This document shows, in pieces, positions 7,431 through 15,088 of a DNA stretch of 64,000 nt. Source of the DNA: Streptomyces sp. NBC_00287 (GTDB taxonomy: Bacteria; Actinomycetota; Actinomycetes; Streptomycetales; Streptomycetaceae); the NCBI RefSeq assembly GCF_036173105.1, contig NZ_CP108053.1, positions 5,022,001 to 5,086,000 on the forward strand, in the 5' to 3' direction. Position 1 is the stretch's first letter. Every line of letters starts with the position of its first letter. The translations under genes were made by a program, and so were the position numbers. The notes under the pieces were generated by a model. That model was not told the DNA's origin. It was given only the letters and a program-made list of their open reading frames with translations, and searched no databases.

Positions 7431-8350
7431 CCGGCCCGGCCGCCCGCCGGATCGCCGCGGACGGCGTGGAGCTGGCCGCCTACCAATGGGGAGCGTCCAC
7501 GGCTCCTGCGGTGGTGCTGGTCCACGGTTATCCGGACACCAGCGCCGTGTGGCGCCCGGTCGCCGAGCGCCTGGCCGACCGCTTCCACGTCACCGCCTTC
7601 GACGTGCGGGGAGCCGGTGCCTCCCACCGGCCCAGGGGTCTGCGCGCCTACCGGATGTCCCGCCTGGAAGCCGACTTGGCGGCGGTCATCGACGCCGTGA
7701 GCCCCGACCGCCCGGTGCACCTGGTCGGACACGACTGGGGATCGATCCACTCCTGGGAGTCGGTCACCGGCACCCGTCTGGCCGGGCGGATCGCCTCGTT
7801 CACCTCCATCTCCGGACCCTGCCTGGACCACGTAGGCCACTTGATTCGGGCCCGCCTCCGGCCGCGGCATCCGGACCTGCCGAAGCTGCTGCGGCAGGCC
7901 GTACGGTCCTGGTACATCGCCTACTTCCATGTCCCGCTCCTGCCCGCCCTGACCTGGAGAGCACTGGGACACCGCTGGCGCGCCTTCCTCACCGGCTCCC
8001 AAGGCGTGCCCGACCACACCCCCTACCCCGCGCCGACGCTGGCCCGCGACGCCGTGTCCGGCACCGCCCTGTACCGCGCCAACATGCTGCCCCGCCTGCT
8101 GCATCCCCGGGACCGGCCGACCACCGTCCCGGTTCAACTCATCATCCCCACGCGCGACTTCTGCGTGACCCCGGTGCTGTCGTACGGAGTGGAGCGCTGG
8201 ACGGGCCAGATACAACGGCGCCCCATCGACGCCGGGCACTGGGTACAGCTCAGCCACCCCCAGGAGATCGCGTCCCGGATCGCGGAATTCGCCCACCGCA
8301 CCGAAGACGGCTCCCGCCACAGCCCGGACCACACCGCGCACCCGATCTGA
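7427..8350 (+). CDS. Alpha/beta-hydrolase with Asp nucleophile
   Basis: A 307-residue hydrolase. HGYPD (33-37) forms the oxyanion strand, GHDWGS (101-106) gives an aspartate nucleophile D103 rather than serine, and H271 in DAGHW is the general base. An Asp nucleophile is typical of epoxide hydrolases and haloalkane dehalogenases, and HGYPD plus GHDWG favours the epoxide hydrolase branch. It is therefore likely to open an epoxide or related electrophile, possibly one made by the oxidative genes downstream. It overlaps the metallo-beta-lactamase gene by four bases and is followed after 79 bp by the di-iron protein gene. Confidence 0.85.
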   Translation: MTGPAARRIAADGVELAAYQWGASTAPAVVLVHGYPDTSAVWRPVAERLADRFHVTAFDVRGAGASHRPRGLRAYRMSRLEADLAAVIDAVSPDRPVHLVGHDWGSIHSWESVTGTRLAGRIASFTSISGPCLDHVGHLIRARLRPRHPDLPKLLRQAVRSWYIAYFHVPLLPALTWRALGHRWRAFLTGSQGVPDHTPYPAPTLARDAVSGTALYRANMLPRLLHPRDRPTTVPVQLIIPTRDFCVTPVLSYGVERWTGQIQRRPIDAGHWVQLSHPQEIASRIAEFAHRTEDGSRHSPDHTAHPI

Positions 8351-8429
8351 CAGCCCAGCAGACCAGCAGTACTGGACGACTGCCTGACCGCCCCTTCGCA
8401 CACACCGATCGCTGACGGAGGAACCTGCC

Positions 8430-9341
8430 ATGTTCCGAGCCGCACATGCCCACCCGGAGCGTCCGTCCGAGCCCATCGACCACCACGACCTGGTGCTGCA
8501 GCCCCGGGACGTCACCTTCGACTGGGGCACTACCCCGCTGCACTGGCTGCCCGGTGAGCCCTTCGCGACCCACACCTTCGATGTGCTCCACCTCATGCTC
8601 CCCGAGCTCGAACGCTGGTTCGTGCGCACCTTCGAGCAGGCACTGCCACTGATCACCGATGACCGGCTGCGCGAAGACGTACGCGGCTTCATCGGCCAGG
8701 AAGCAATGCATGCCGAGGCGCACCAGGAGGTCCTGGAGCACCTGCTCACCAAGGGGCTGGACCCGGCCCCGTACACCCTGCAGTCCGAATGGATCTTCCG
8801 AAGGGTGCTAGGAGACCGGCCGGAGCTGACGCCGGCCGCCACACACGCGCACCTCCTCCAACGGCTCGCCCTCATAGCGGCCTTCGAGCACTTCACCGCG
8901 TACATGGGTCACTGGATTCTCAACAACGGGCACCTGGACCAGGCCGGCGCGGACCCCGCGATGCTCGATCTGTTCCGCTGGCACGGCGCGGAGGAGGTCG
9001 AGCACCGTTCGGTCGCGTTCGACCTGCTGGTGCACCTCGATCCCCGGTACCGGCGCCGAGTGGTCGGCATGCTCGTCACCGCTCCGGTGCTGACCCGGCT
9101 GTGGATCCGCGGAGTCCGCTTTCTGATGAGAGCCGATCCCGAACTCGACGATCGGGTCAAGGTCCGCTTCCGCGACTACCTGGCCTCGGCCCGCAAGGGC
9201 CTGTTGCCCCGGCCGGGCGCGTTCGCCCGCTCGGTGCTGCGCTACTTCCGTCCCGGCTACCACCCGACCCAGGAGGGCTCGACCCAGCAGGCGGTCGCAT
9301 ATCTGGCGGCGTCCCCTGCTGCCCGAGCGGCGGCCCGATGA
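8430..9341 (+). CDS. Metal-dependent hydrolase family protein (PF10118-like), ferritin-like di-iron motifs
   Basis: A 303-residue helical protein matching the family annotated as metal-dependent hydrolase. Its conserved residues look like a four-helix di-iron site: E59/E61 in LPELERW, E91xxH94 in QEAMHAEAH, E153 in AFEHF, and E188/E191/H192 in EEVEHRS. That pattern of paired E-x-x-H motifs is shared with ferritin-like oxidases and oxygenases, so an oxidative role is as likely as hydrolysis. ATG at 8430 has GGAGG eight bases before it. The stop overlaps the start of the reductase gene (ATGA at 9338), implying a 1:1 functional pair. Confidence 0.8.
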   Translation: MFRAAHAHPERPSEPIDHHDLVLQPRDVTFDWGTTPLHWLPGEPFATHTFDVLHLMLPELERWFVRTFEQALPLITDDRLREDVRGFIGQEAMHAEAHQEVLEHLLTKGLDPAPYTLQSEWIFRRVLGDRPELTPAATHAHLLQRLALIAAFEHFTAYMGHWILNNGHLDQAGADPAMLDLFRWHGAEEVEHRSVAFDLLVHLDPRYRRRVVGMLVTAPVLTRLWIRGVRFLMRADPELDDRVKVRFRDYLASARKGLLPRPGAFARSVLRYFRPGYHPTQEGSTQQAVAYLAASPAARAAAR

Positions 9342-10468
9342 CCCAGCAACCAGTGAGGCATTCCATGGACATCAGCGCCCCCGTCACTCGGCCGCCGGAC
9401 CTGTACGGCAGGCCGCGCAGCGACTCCTTCATGCAGAAGCTGGCGGCTTTCAGCGACAAGGCGGTCACGGGCCTCGCGCGGCGCGGCACTCTTCCAAAGC
9501 GCCCGCCGGCCACCGAGACGCCCGCGATCCGGGAACTGGTGGTTGCCGCCAAGCACCATGAGGCCGAGGATGTCGTCTCCCTGCGGCTGGCAGCACCCGA
9601 CGGGGGAACACTCCCGCCCTGGCAGCCCGGCGCCCACATCGAACTGCACCTGCCCTCCGGCCGCAGGCGGCAGTACTCTCTGTGCGGCGACCCTGCCGAC
9701 CGGTACCGGTACCACATCGCGGTGCGCCGCATCGCCGACGGCGGAGGCGGTTCGGCCGAGGTACACGACGCCCTCGGAGACGGTACGCGGGTCGCCATCA
9801 CCGGGCGGCCCCGGAACGCCTTCCCCTTCGCCGCCGAGGCATCCGTCCTGCTCATCGCGGGCGGCATCGGAATCACCCCCATCCTGCCGATGGCCCGGGA
9901 GGCCGTCCGGCGCGGGCTGGACTGGAGGCTCGTGCACACCGGCCGCAGCCGCGGTTCGATGCCCTTCGCGGCAGAGCTGGCCGAACTCGCGGCCGCAGCC
10001 CCCGGCCGGGTCTCCATCCGTCCTGACGACGAGTCCGGCGTGCCCGCAGCAGCCGATCTGCTGAGCTCGATCCCGGCAGCGGGTGCGGTGTACTGCTGCG
10101 GGCCCGCGCCCATGATCGACGGCGTTCGGCGCGCGTTCGGTGACAGCTGCGCGTCCGCTCTGCATTTCGAGCGTTTCGCCCCGGCCCCGATCACGGACGG
10201 CCGTCCCTTCGAACTTCAACTGGGCGGCACCGGACGGGTTCTGCCGGTGCCGTACGACCGCTCCGCCCTGGACGTTCTCCACGAGGCCCTGCCGGACCTG
10301 CCGTTCTCCTGCCGCCAGGGGTTCTGCGGCACCTGCCGGGTACGGGTGGCCCATGGCCATGTCGATCACCGTGACCGCCGGCTCACCGCCACCGAACGCG
10401 CGGCCGGCGCCATGCTGCCCTGCGTCTCGCGTGCACCGGAAGGAGAGCGGTTGGTGCTGGAGGTGTGA
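9338..10468 (+). CDS. Ferredoxin-NAD(P)H reductase-type oxidoreductase with C-terminal 2Fe-2S domain
   Basis: A 376-residue flavoprotein. Residues about 65-165 form the FAD/FMN barrel with R111-Q-Y-S-L115, about 167-275 the NAD(P)H domain with GGIGITP (175-181) and a CCGP motif, and the last 90 a plant-type 2Fe-2S ferredoxin with cysteines C325, C330, C333 and C362 (CX4CX2CX28C). This is the phthalate dioxygenase reductase domain order, which passes electrons from NAD(P)H to an oxygenase. Translation is coupled to the preceding di-iron protein, its probable electron acceptor. An in-frame ATG at 9365 behind AGTGAGG is an alternative start. It is the last gene of the operon and ends against a transposase scrap. 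Confidence 0.88.
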   Translation: MTQQPVRHSMDISAPVTRPPDLYGRPRSDSFMQKLAAFSDKAVTGLARRGTLPKRPPATETPAIRELVVAAKHHEAEDVVSLRLAAPDGGTLPPWQPGAHIELHLPSGRRRQYSLCGDPADRYRYHIAVRRIADGGGGSAEVHDALGDGTRVAITGRPRNAFPFAAEASVLLIAGGIGITPILPMAREAVRRGLDWRLVHTGRSRGSMPFAAELAELAAAAPGRVSIRPDDESGVPAAADLLSSIPAAGAVYCCGPAPMIDGVRRAFGDSCASALHFERFAPAPITDGRPFELQLGGTGRVLPVPYDRSALDVLHEALPDLPFSCRQGFCGTCRVRVAHGHVDHRDRRLTATERAAGAMLPCVSRAPEGERLVLEV

Positions 10469-10469
10469 G

Positions 10470-10723
10470 CTGGCCGAGCGCCCGTCAATCCGGTCCTCGG
10501 CCCGGGCCCGCAGCCGGTGACGGAGTTTCAACTCGGCGATCGGCCGGTCAGGGGTGTTGGTCGCGAAGCACGTCATCCGCATGCCGTCCGCGTCCGTGAT
10601 CCTCAACTGGGCGCCAGGATGGGGCCGTCCCTTTCGGATGATCAGCCGCATGCCCTTGAGCCGGCCGTCCAGGAGCTTGCCGGAGGCGCCCTTCGCCAGC
10701 CGACGATTCGTCAGCTGGCTCAT
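10470..10723 (-). pseudogene. IS1380-family transposase fragment
   Basis: The minus strand encodes KGMRLIIRKGRPHPGAQLRI followed by DADGMRMTCFATNT, ELKLRHRLRARAEDRID, which resembles the central part of IS1380-type transposases (HPGAQL, FATNT and RHRxRAxxEDRI blocks). Both ends are missing: one side abuts the reductase stop and the other the IS630 element. It is an inactive remnant of about 85 codons. Confidence 0.7.
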
Positions 10724-10749
10724 CCGGCTCTGTAGCGATGCGGGCTTTA

Positions 10750-10772
10750 CTGAGATTGAACTCGGGTTGTCG
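10750..10772 (+). repeat. IS630 left inverted repeat
   Basis: CTGAGATTGAACTCGGGTTG followed by TCG. It pairs with 11888-11910 with a single mismatch (A against C at the sixth base). Confidence 0.88.
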
Positions 10773-10813
10773 CAGTTGCTGACAGGGCTTGATCCTCGCG
10801 GTATTCCGTTGTC

Positions 10814-11353
10814 ATGAGGTACGCGCAGGGCGGCGGTCTGTCGGACGAGCGCCGGCAGTTCCGCGAGGGGATCCGCATGATGGCCGCAGAGCGGTTCGCC
10901 GCTGGTGAGCCGAGTTCGGCGATCGCGGCGGAGTTACGGGTCAGCGTCCGGTCGGTGCAGCGGTGGCGGCGGTTGTGGGACAAGGGCGGCCCGCGGGCCC
11001 TGCGGTCAGCGGGATCCGCCTCCGTTCCCCGGTTGAGCGATGCCCAGTTCGCCCAGCTGGAGGCGGAGTTGGCGAAGGGGCCGGTGGCGCACGGCTGGCC
11101 GGACCAGCGCTGGACACTGTCACGGGTGAAGACCGTGATCGGCCGGCGTTTCCATAAGAGCTACACCCTGCAAGGGGTGCGCAAGCTGCTGATCAGGCAT
11201 GGCTTCTCCTGCCAGGTGCCGACCAGACGGGCCGTCGAACGCGACGAGGAGGCCATCTGTGGCTGGGTGAAGGAGACCTGGCCGCACGTGGAAACACCGC
11301 GGCGGCGCTCGACGCATGGGTCGTCTTCGAGGACGAAGCCGGCTTCTCGATGA
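10814..11353 (+). CDS. IS630 transposase, N-terminal HTH part (orfA)
   Basis: A 179-residue frame starting ATG at 10814. Residues about 15-60 are a helix-turn-helix (FAAGEPSSAIAAELRVSVRS, then VQRWRR), followed by a second winged-helix region with HGWPDQRWTLSRVKTVIGRR. The last 16 residues (RRRSTHGSSSRTKPASR) are out of register: reading the same DNA in the -1 frame gives LDAWVVFEDEAGF, the true start of the catalytic domain. The junction is near 11300, so a full transposase needs a -1 ribosomal frameshift, as in many two-frame IS630 elements. It contains a TTA leucine codon (in AAELRV), rare in Streptomyces core genes. Confidence 0.85.
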   Translation: MRYAQGGGLSDERRQFREGIRMMAAERFAAGEPSSAIAAELRVSVRSVQRWRRLWDKGGPRALRSAGSASVPRLSDAQFAQLEAELAKGPVAHGWPDQRWTLSRVKTVIGRRFHKSYTLQGVRKLLIRHGFSCQVPTRRAVERDEEAICGWVKETWPHVETPRRRSTHGSSSRTKPASR

Positions 11354-11880
11354 CGCCGCCCACCGCACGCACGTGGGCCAGGCGCGGCCACACCCCGGTG
11401 ATCAGGGTGCGCGGCCGCACCTCGCGCCAGCTGTCCATCGCCGCCCTGGCCTGCTACAAGACAGGCCAACCCTCCCGCCTGATCTACCGGCCCAAGCGGC
11501 ATGGCAGCCGACGTGAGGGCCGCCGGAGCTTTGCCTGGACGGACTACCGAGACCTCCTGATCGCCGCTCACCGTCAGCTCGGCGCCCCCATCATCCTTAT
11601 CTGGGACAACCTCGGCACTCATCTCTGCGCGGACATGCGCCGCTTCATCGACGGCCAGAACTGGCTGACCGTCGTCCAGTTACCCGCCTACGCTCCCGAG
11701 CTCAACCCGGTCGAAGGCATCTGGTCGCTGCTGCGACGCGGCTACACCACCAACGTCGCCTTCACCAGCACAGACCACCTCATCCGCACCGTCCGCCAGG
11801 GACTCCGCAAGATCCAGTACCGGCCGGCCCTCCTCGACGGCTGCCTCGCAGAAACGGGACTCACCCTCCACCCCTCATAA
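11350..11880 (+). CDS. IS630 transposase, DDE catalytic part (orfB)
   Basis: This frame supplies the RNase H-like catalytic domain. The first acidic residue lies upstream of the nominal ATG in VFEDEAGF (about 11318), the second is in LIWDNLGTH, and the third in PELNPVEGIWS, matching the IS630 D-D-E triad. The independent ATG at 11350 would exclude the first Asp/Glu, so it is probably expressed as a fusion with the preceding frame by frameshifting. It ends at TAA 11878-11880, seven bases before the right inverted repeat. Confidence 0.85.
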   Translation: MTPPTARTWARRGHTPVIRVRGRTSRQLSIAALACYKTGQPSRLIYRPKRHGSRREGRRSFAWTDYRDLLIAAHRQLGAPIILIWDNLGTHLCADMRRFIDGQNWLTVVQLPAYAPELNPVEGIWSLLRRGYTTNVAFTSTDHLIRTVRQGLRKIQYRPALLDGCLAETGLTLHPS

Positions 11881-11887
11881 CCCAATA

Positions 11888-11910
11888 CGACAACCCGAGT
11901 TCAAGCTCAG
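11888..11910 (-). repeat. IS630 right inverted repeat
   Basis: Reverse complement reads CTGAGCTTGAACTCGGGTTG then TCG, matching the left end. The TCA at 11907-11909 inside it acts as the stop codon (TGA) of the neighbouring minus-strand gene. Confidence 0.88.
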
Positions 11911-12239
11911 TAAGGCTTGAGCACCGCCAGTACGTCGTCGAGCGAAACGTCGGCGGGGTCACTCATATCGAGACCATCGAACGTCTGCCAGACATAGGAT
12001 GCCGTCCCGGTCTCCCGCAGCGGATGCAAGTCGGCCAAGTCCGGATCGTCCCGGAAGCTGTTGAACGCCTCTTCGGACTCCCATTCAACGAGAAACAGAA
12101 CCTGCCGCGACGCGAGGTCACCGGCTACGTTGTCCCGGAAACGGCCAAACGCCACCATTCGACCGCCATATTGCGGAGCCTCTTCGGGCAAACGACTGAA
12201 ATACGTGAGGTACTTCTCCAAGTCGACCACGTCAAACAT
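11907..12239 (-). CDS. DUF1330 family protein, 3' end replaced by the IS630 element
   Basis: A 110-residue ferredoxin-like-fold protein. FDVVDLEKYLTYFSRLPEEA, VAFGRFRDNV and VLFLVEWESEEAFNSFRDD with a C-terminal FDGLDMSDP match the DUF1330 pattern; these are small soluble proteins without a firm activity. The coding frame ends L-K-P-Y-stop. The last base of the Tyr codon and the whole TGA come from the IS630 inverted repeat, so the native C-terminus was lost. The family-like N-terminus extends upstream (KKFYALNMFD), but the only plausible initiator there is an ATC at 12281 behind a GGAGAGGG box, which may be a mutated ATG. ATG at 12239 has no clear ribosome site. Expression is doubtful. Confidence 0.6.
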   Translation of the reverse strand: MFDVVDLEKYLTYFSRLPEEAPQYGGRMVAFGRFRDNVAGDLASRQVLFLVEWESEEAFNSFRDDPDLADLHPLRETGTASYVWQTFDGLDMSDPADVSLDDVLAVLKPY

Positions 12240-12301
12240 ATTCAGGGCGTAAAACTTCTTCTTCTGTGAATTCGCGCTGATTGCTAATACCCTCTCCGGT
12301 C

Positions 12302-12480
12302 TCAGGAAGCTGGTGTTTGCCGCTCTGGGTGGGCGTGGGGCACCGGCAGTAGGGCGCCGGCATTTTTGATGATGATGTTGACGTCGGTCGCGATTTGCGC
12401 CATCTCGGAGACTGGCCGTGAAGAACGCATTTCCAGCGCTCGGGCGAAGGCTGAGGTCGCGGGAATCTGAAGTACGCTTC
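12302..12480 (-). pseudogene. SDR dehydrogenase remnant
   Basis: One minus-strand frame reads VSEMAQIATDVNIIIKNAGA, equivalent to the DVTVLINNAGA block of the SDR gene at 3417, then runs to a stop. There is no dinucleotide motif upstream and no active site downstream, and the third N-A-G residue is K for N. It sits downstream of a second copy of the operator pair found at the intact SDR gene, so it looks like the relic of a paralogous SDR locus. Confidence 0.6.
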
Positions 12481-12519
12481 CCGTGTCGTTGGGTACGCCT
12501 TTTTGGCCCCGCGCGGGGA

Positions 12520-12556
12520 AAACCGATCGGTTCCCTCATTGTAAACCGATCGGTTT
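12520..12556. promoter_or_regulatory. Tandem palindromic operators (TetR-type), copy 2
   Basis: AAACCGATCGGTTC (12520-12533) and the perfect palindrome AAACCGATCGGTTT (12543-12556), 23 bp apart. The unit and spacing match the operator pair at 3359-3396, and CTCATT follows the second site in copy 1 and the first in copy 2. It now controls only the SDR remnant and perhaps the DUF1330 gene on the minus strand. Confidence 0.65.
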
Positions 12557-12604
12557 TTGCGCGCAAGTCCGGGCGGAGGGGCGCCGTTCGGCGTGCCCCG
12601 ATGT

Positions 12605-12802
12605 CAGTTTGCGGACGTGGTGGACTTGGAGCCCAGGCCGCCCCTCGCGCATCTCGCACCGCTCGGCAAGGAGTCGATGAATCAGCTCATTGCGCCGGGT
12701 AGTAGCCATATCCGGCTGGCGGTCGGTAATGACGGCGATGCGTTGTCGCTTGAGCGGGATCCCCCCGAAGCAGGCGACCAGCGGTGTCTTCCCCTTCTCT
12801 CG
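12605..12802 (-). pseudogene. Group II intron reverse transcriptase/maturase, C-terminal remnant
   Basis: The minus strand encodes GKTPLVACFGGIPLKRQR, then TTRRNELIHRLLAERCEM and LQVHHVRKL. This is the X-to-HNH end of group II intron-encoded proteins of actinobacteria (blocks FGGIPLxRQ, RNELIHRLLA, and the HH of the nuclease). The reverse transcriptase domain is absent, the second cysteine of the usual CxxC is Arg, and the reading breaks off right after RKL next to the operator pair. About 66 codons survive; no intron RNA domain was recognised. Confidence 0.65.
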
Positions 12803-12874
12803 CTGCCCCGTGGCTTGGAAGCAGGTCCGTCGGCCGTCCGGAGTACCGCAGCCAGATGACGCGAGCCGGAGAGG

Positions 12875-13387
12875 TCAGACGAGCCTGACCGGTCCGGCGT
12901 CGATCGGCAGGCGGACCAGGAGGTAGGGCTTGCGGCGCAGGTCCTTGCCCTCGTGGAAGGGCGACAGTCGGTTGAGCTGGTTGGCGATGGCGTACAGGTG
13001 CCGGTCCGAGGCGACGGACAGGGTGTCGACCCAGAGCAGATCGCGTCCCTGGGCGAGGGTCCGGTAGGTGCCGTTCGGGCTCCTGCGCCAGATCGTGTTG
13101 TGTTCCAGGTCGCCGCCGTAGAGCCGCCCCTTGTCGTCGCTCTCCAGGCCGTCGGCCATCGGCTTGAACCCGAGGTCCTCGACAGTCGCCGCCACCTCGG
13201 CGTCCGTGGCGTCCGGGTCGGCGAGGGCATCGGTGGACACGCTGTGCAGTCGGCGGCTGGACAGCGGGCAGTAGTAGAGGCGCGTGCCGTCGGCGCTGAG
13301 AGCGATGCCGTCGGAACCGGTCTCGTAGTACGTGGGCTCGCCGCCGGCGGGGCGGACCATGAAGGGCGCGCCTCCGCACCGGGGCAC
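12875..13387 (-). pseudogene. Truncated major royal jelly protein/yellow-like protein
   Basis: A 170-residue open frame containing the last blades of a beta-propeller: SDGIALSADGTRLYYCPLSS, then ADGLESDDKGRLYGGDLEHN, ending with AIANQLNRL and RKPYLLVRLPIDAGPV. These blocks are characteristic of bacterial major royal jelly protein/yellow family members, which are usually near 350-400 residues, so more than half is missing at the N-terminus. The local ATG is a chance start in diverged sequence. It is probably a relic rather than a working enzyme. Confidence 0.65.
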
Positions 13388-13594
13388 CCGAGTACGGACT
13401 GGCTCCCGGCCGACCGCTCTGCGACGCCTCAGAATCGAACGGCAATATCGCTCGCCGTAACGGCTTCCCGTGATCGCTGCCAGAGCCCGAATAAGCCGCC
13501 GTAGCCATCCCCAGCATCAGATTGCACCGGGCTGTGGCCTGGGCGCCGCGAAACCCCTGAGACAAAGCCGCACCTGATCGGTCACGCTTGGCGC

Positions 13595-15088
13595 GTGGCT
13601 GCATTTCTCTACGACCGACTGGTCACGGATCACGAGTACGTACAGCGAGTCCGGCAGCAGCGCCCCAGTGCCCTGCTGCCTGTGATTGCTGCGGCTTCGG
13701 CACGCTGGCATGACGCCACTTGGTGGAACAGCCCCTACCGTAAGTACACACCCTGGGCCTTGGCCGATATCGCCCGCGTCAGCCTCACCTACGGCAATGA
13801 ATACCGCGGGGACGGTGGTTGCACCGAAAATGATCTACTGAGCATGCTTGCCGCCTACGCAGCGCTGACAGATCCCATGGTCCGCGACAAGGGCAGTTTC
13901 GACTCTGTCTCCGGCTGGCTGCTTCGTGTCTCGGGCGAGCAGTTCACATTCCAGGAATCGGGGTTCAGCGATCTGGCTCGCACGGCGGCCCTGTTCGATC
14001 AGACATCGCCTGCCCGTACCCCAACCTGCCTTGTCGACGGTTGGGACGAGGAACTCCTCGGCTGCTCCCTGTCGGACTACGTGGGTGTTGCCCAGCTCCT
14101 ACACGTGGCAGCGCAACACAACGCAGGCCGCTTCGATCTGGCATGGCTCAGGCAGCCCCAGATGGAGAAGGTCTGTTCCGTCATCCCCGCTGACACCATC
14201 CGCGAGGTCACCGAGCGCCATTTCGTCACCGACCAGAAGGCATTCCGGGCCGAGAACGAGGCACGCAGGCTGAGCCGAGACCCTCACTTGCGCCGTTTCG
14301 AGTACAACCCGCTGCGGGGTCACCCGTTCCTGTCCGGCTTCGGACCCGGCTGTCTCGCTCCCTCAACCCACCTTGTCGCTCCCAAGGGCAGTCCTCTGGG
14401 CCTGTACTACCTGGGCATAGCCCACTTTGGGAATGCCTTCGCTCAAGAGCTCGGAGACCTCTTCGAGCAATACGTCGGTCGCCAACTGCGCCAGCTGCCT
14501 GACGCGGCAGTGCACCCCGAGATCATCTATCGCGACGAGCGCCGCAGTGTCGACTGGATCGTGATCTTCGACGACCTCATCCTGCTCGTCGAAGTGAAGT
14601 CAACACGCCCCACCCAACAGCTACGCCTCGGCGTATTGGACAGAACCAACACCGCCCTGCGTCAGCTCCAGCACGCCCACCAGCAGGTCGCGACCACCGC
14701 AGCCCTGATCACCAGCAGGCACCCGAGTTTCACCCACATACCCGCGGACCGGCCCGTACACGGCTTGGTCGTGACCATGGAGCCCTTCCACACCGCCAAT
14801 GCGCCCTTCCAGCGTGAGGGGCACCCGGATACAGATACGTTTGTCACCGTCTGCAGCGCCTCGGAACTCGAACACCTCGTCACCCTGCACGACACGTCGG
14901 TAAGCCGGCTTCTCCGTGAGCGACAGGCAGACCCCCTCCAGTCCACGTACTCCCTCAGTACGGCTCTCACCGGCGAGAACCTCGGCCGCAACCTGATCCT
15001 GGACGCAGGTTGGGACAGCTACCCGTGGAAGCGGCACGCCGATCTCGGTGAGACCGACGCGGCATCACCTGGCGCAGCAGCCGGGTAA
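13595..15088 (+). CDS. Hypothetical protein with PD-(D/E)XK-like nuclease motif
   Basis: A 497-residue protein of no recognised full-length family. Near residues 306-340 a beta-hairpin region reads RRSVDWIVIFDDLILLVEVK, giving D320 and E333-V-K335, the spacing of a PD-(D/E)XK nuclease core; E291 in LFEQYVG could be the conserved helix acid. The first 300 residues are helical with Trp/His/Cys-rich patches and no named domain. GTG at 13595 has weak ribosome-site support. It stands alone between a decayed region and a tRNA gene, with slightly lower GC than the core genes, which suggests an acquired cargo gene. A defence or DNA-repair role is inference only. Confidence 0.7.
   Translation: MAAFLYDRLVTDHEYVQRVRQQRPSALLPVIAAASARWHDATWWNSPYRKYTPWALADIARVSLTYGNEYRGDGGCTENDLLSMLAAYAALTDPMVRDKGSFDSVSGWLLRVSGEQFTFQESGFSDLARTAALFDQTSPARTPTCLVDGWDEELLGCSLSDYVGVAQLLHVAAQHNAGRFDLAWLRQPQMEKVCSVIPADTIREVTERHFVTDQKAFRAENEARRLSRDPHLRRFEYNPLRGHPFLSGFGPGCLAPSTHLVAPKGSPLGLYYLGIAHFGNAFAQELGDLFEQYVGRQLRQLPDAAVHPEIIYRDERRSVDWIVIFDDLILLVEVKSTRPTQQLRLGVLDRTNTALRQLQHAHQQVATTAALITSRHPSFTHIPADRPVHGLVVTMEPFHTANAPFQREGHPDTDTFVTVCSASELEHLVTLHDTSVSRLLRERQADPLQSTYSLSTALTGENLGRNLILDAGWDSYPWKRHADLGETDAASPGAAAG

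Larger units (their letters stand above)
10750..11910 (+). mobile_element. IS630-family insertion sequence
   Basis: A 1161-bp element bounded by 23-bp inverted repeats that match at 22 positions and flanked on both sides by TA (10748-10749 and 11911-11912), the target duplicated by IS630/Tc1-type elements. It holds two overlapping frames for an HTH domain and a DDE catalytic domain. It is inserted between an IS1380 scrap and the 3' end of a DUF1330 gene, which it truncates. Ends and coding parts look complete, so it could still be active if frameshifting works. Confidence 0.88.

Noticed and set aside
12418..12702. Plus-strand frames across the operator copy 2 region
   Set aside because: They cross the operator pair and read antisense to the SDR and maturase remnants; no homology-like sequence.
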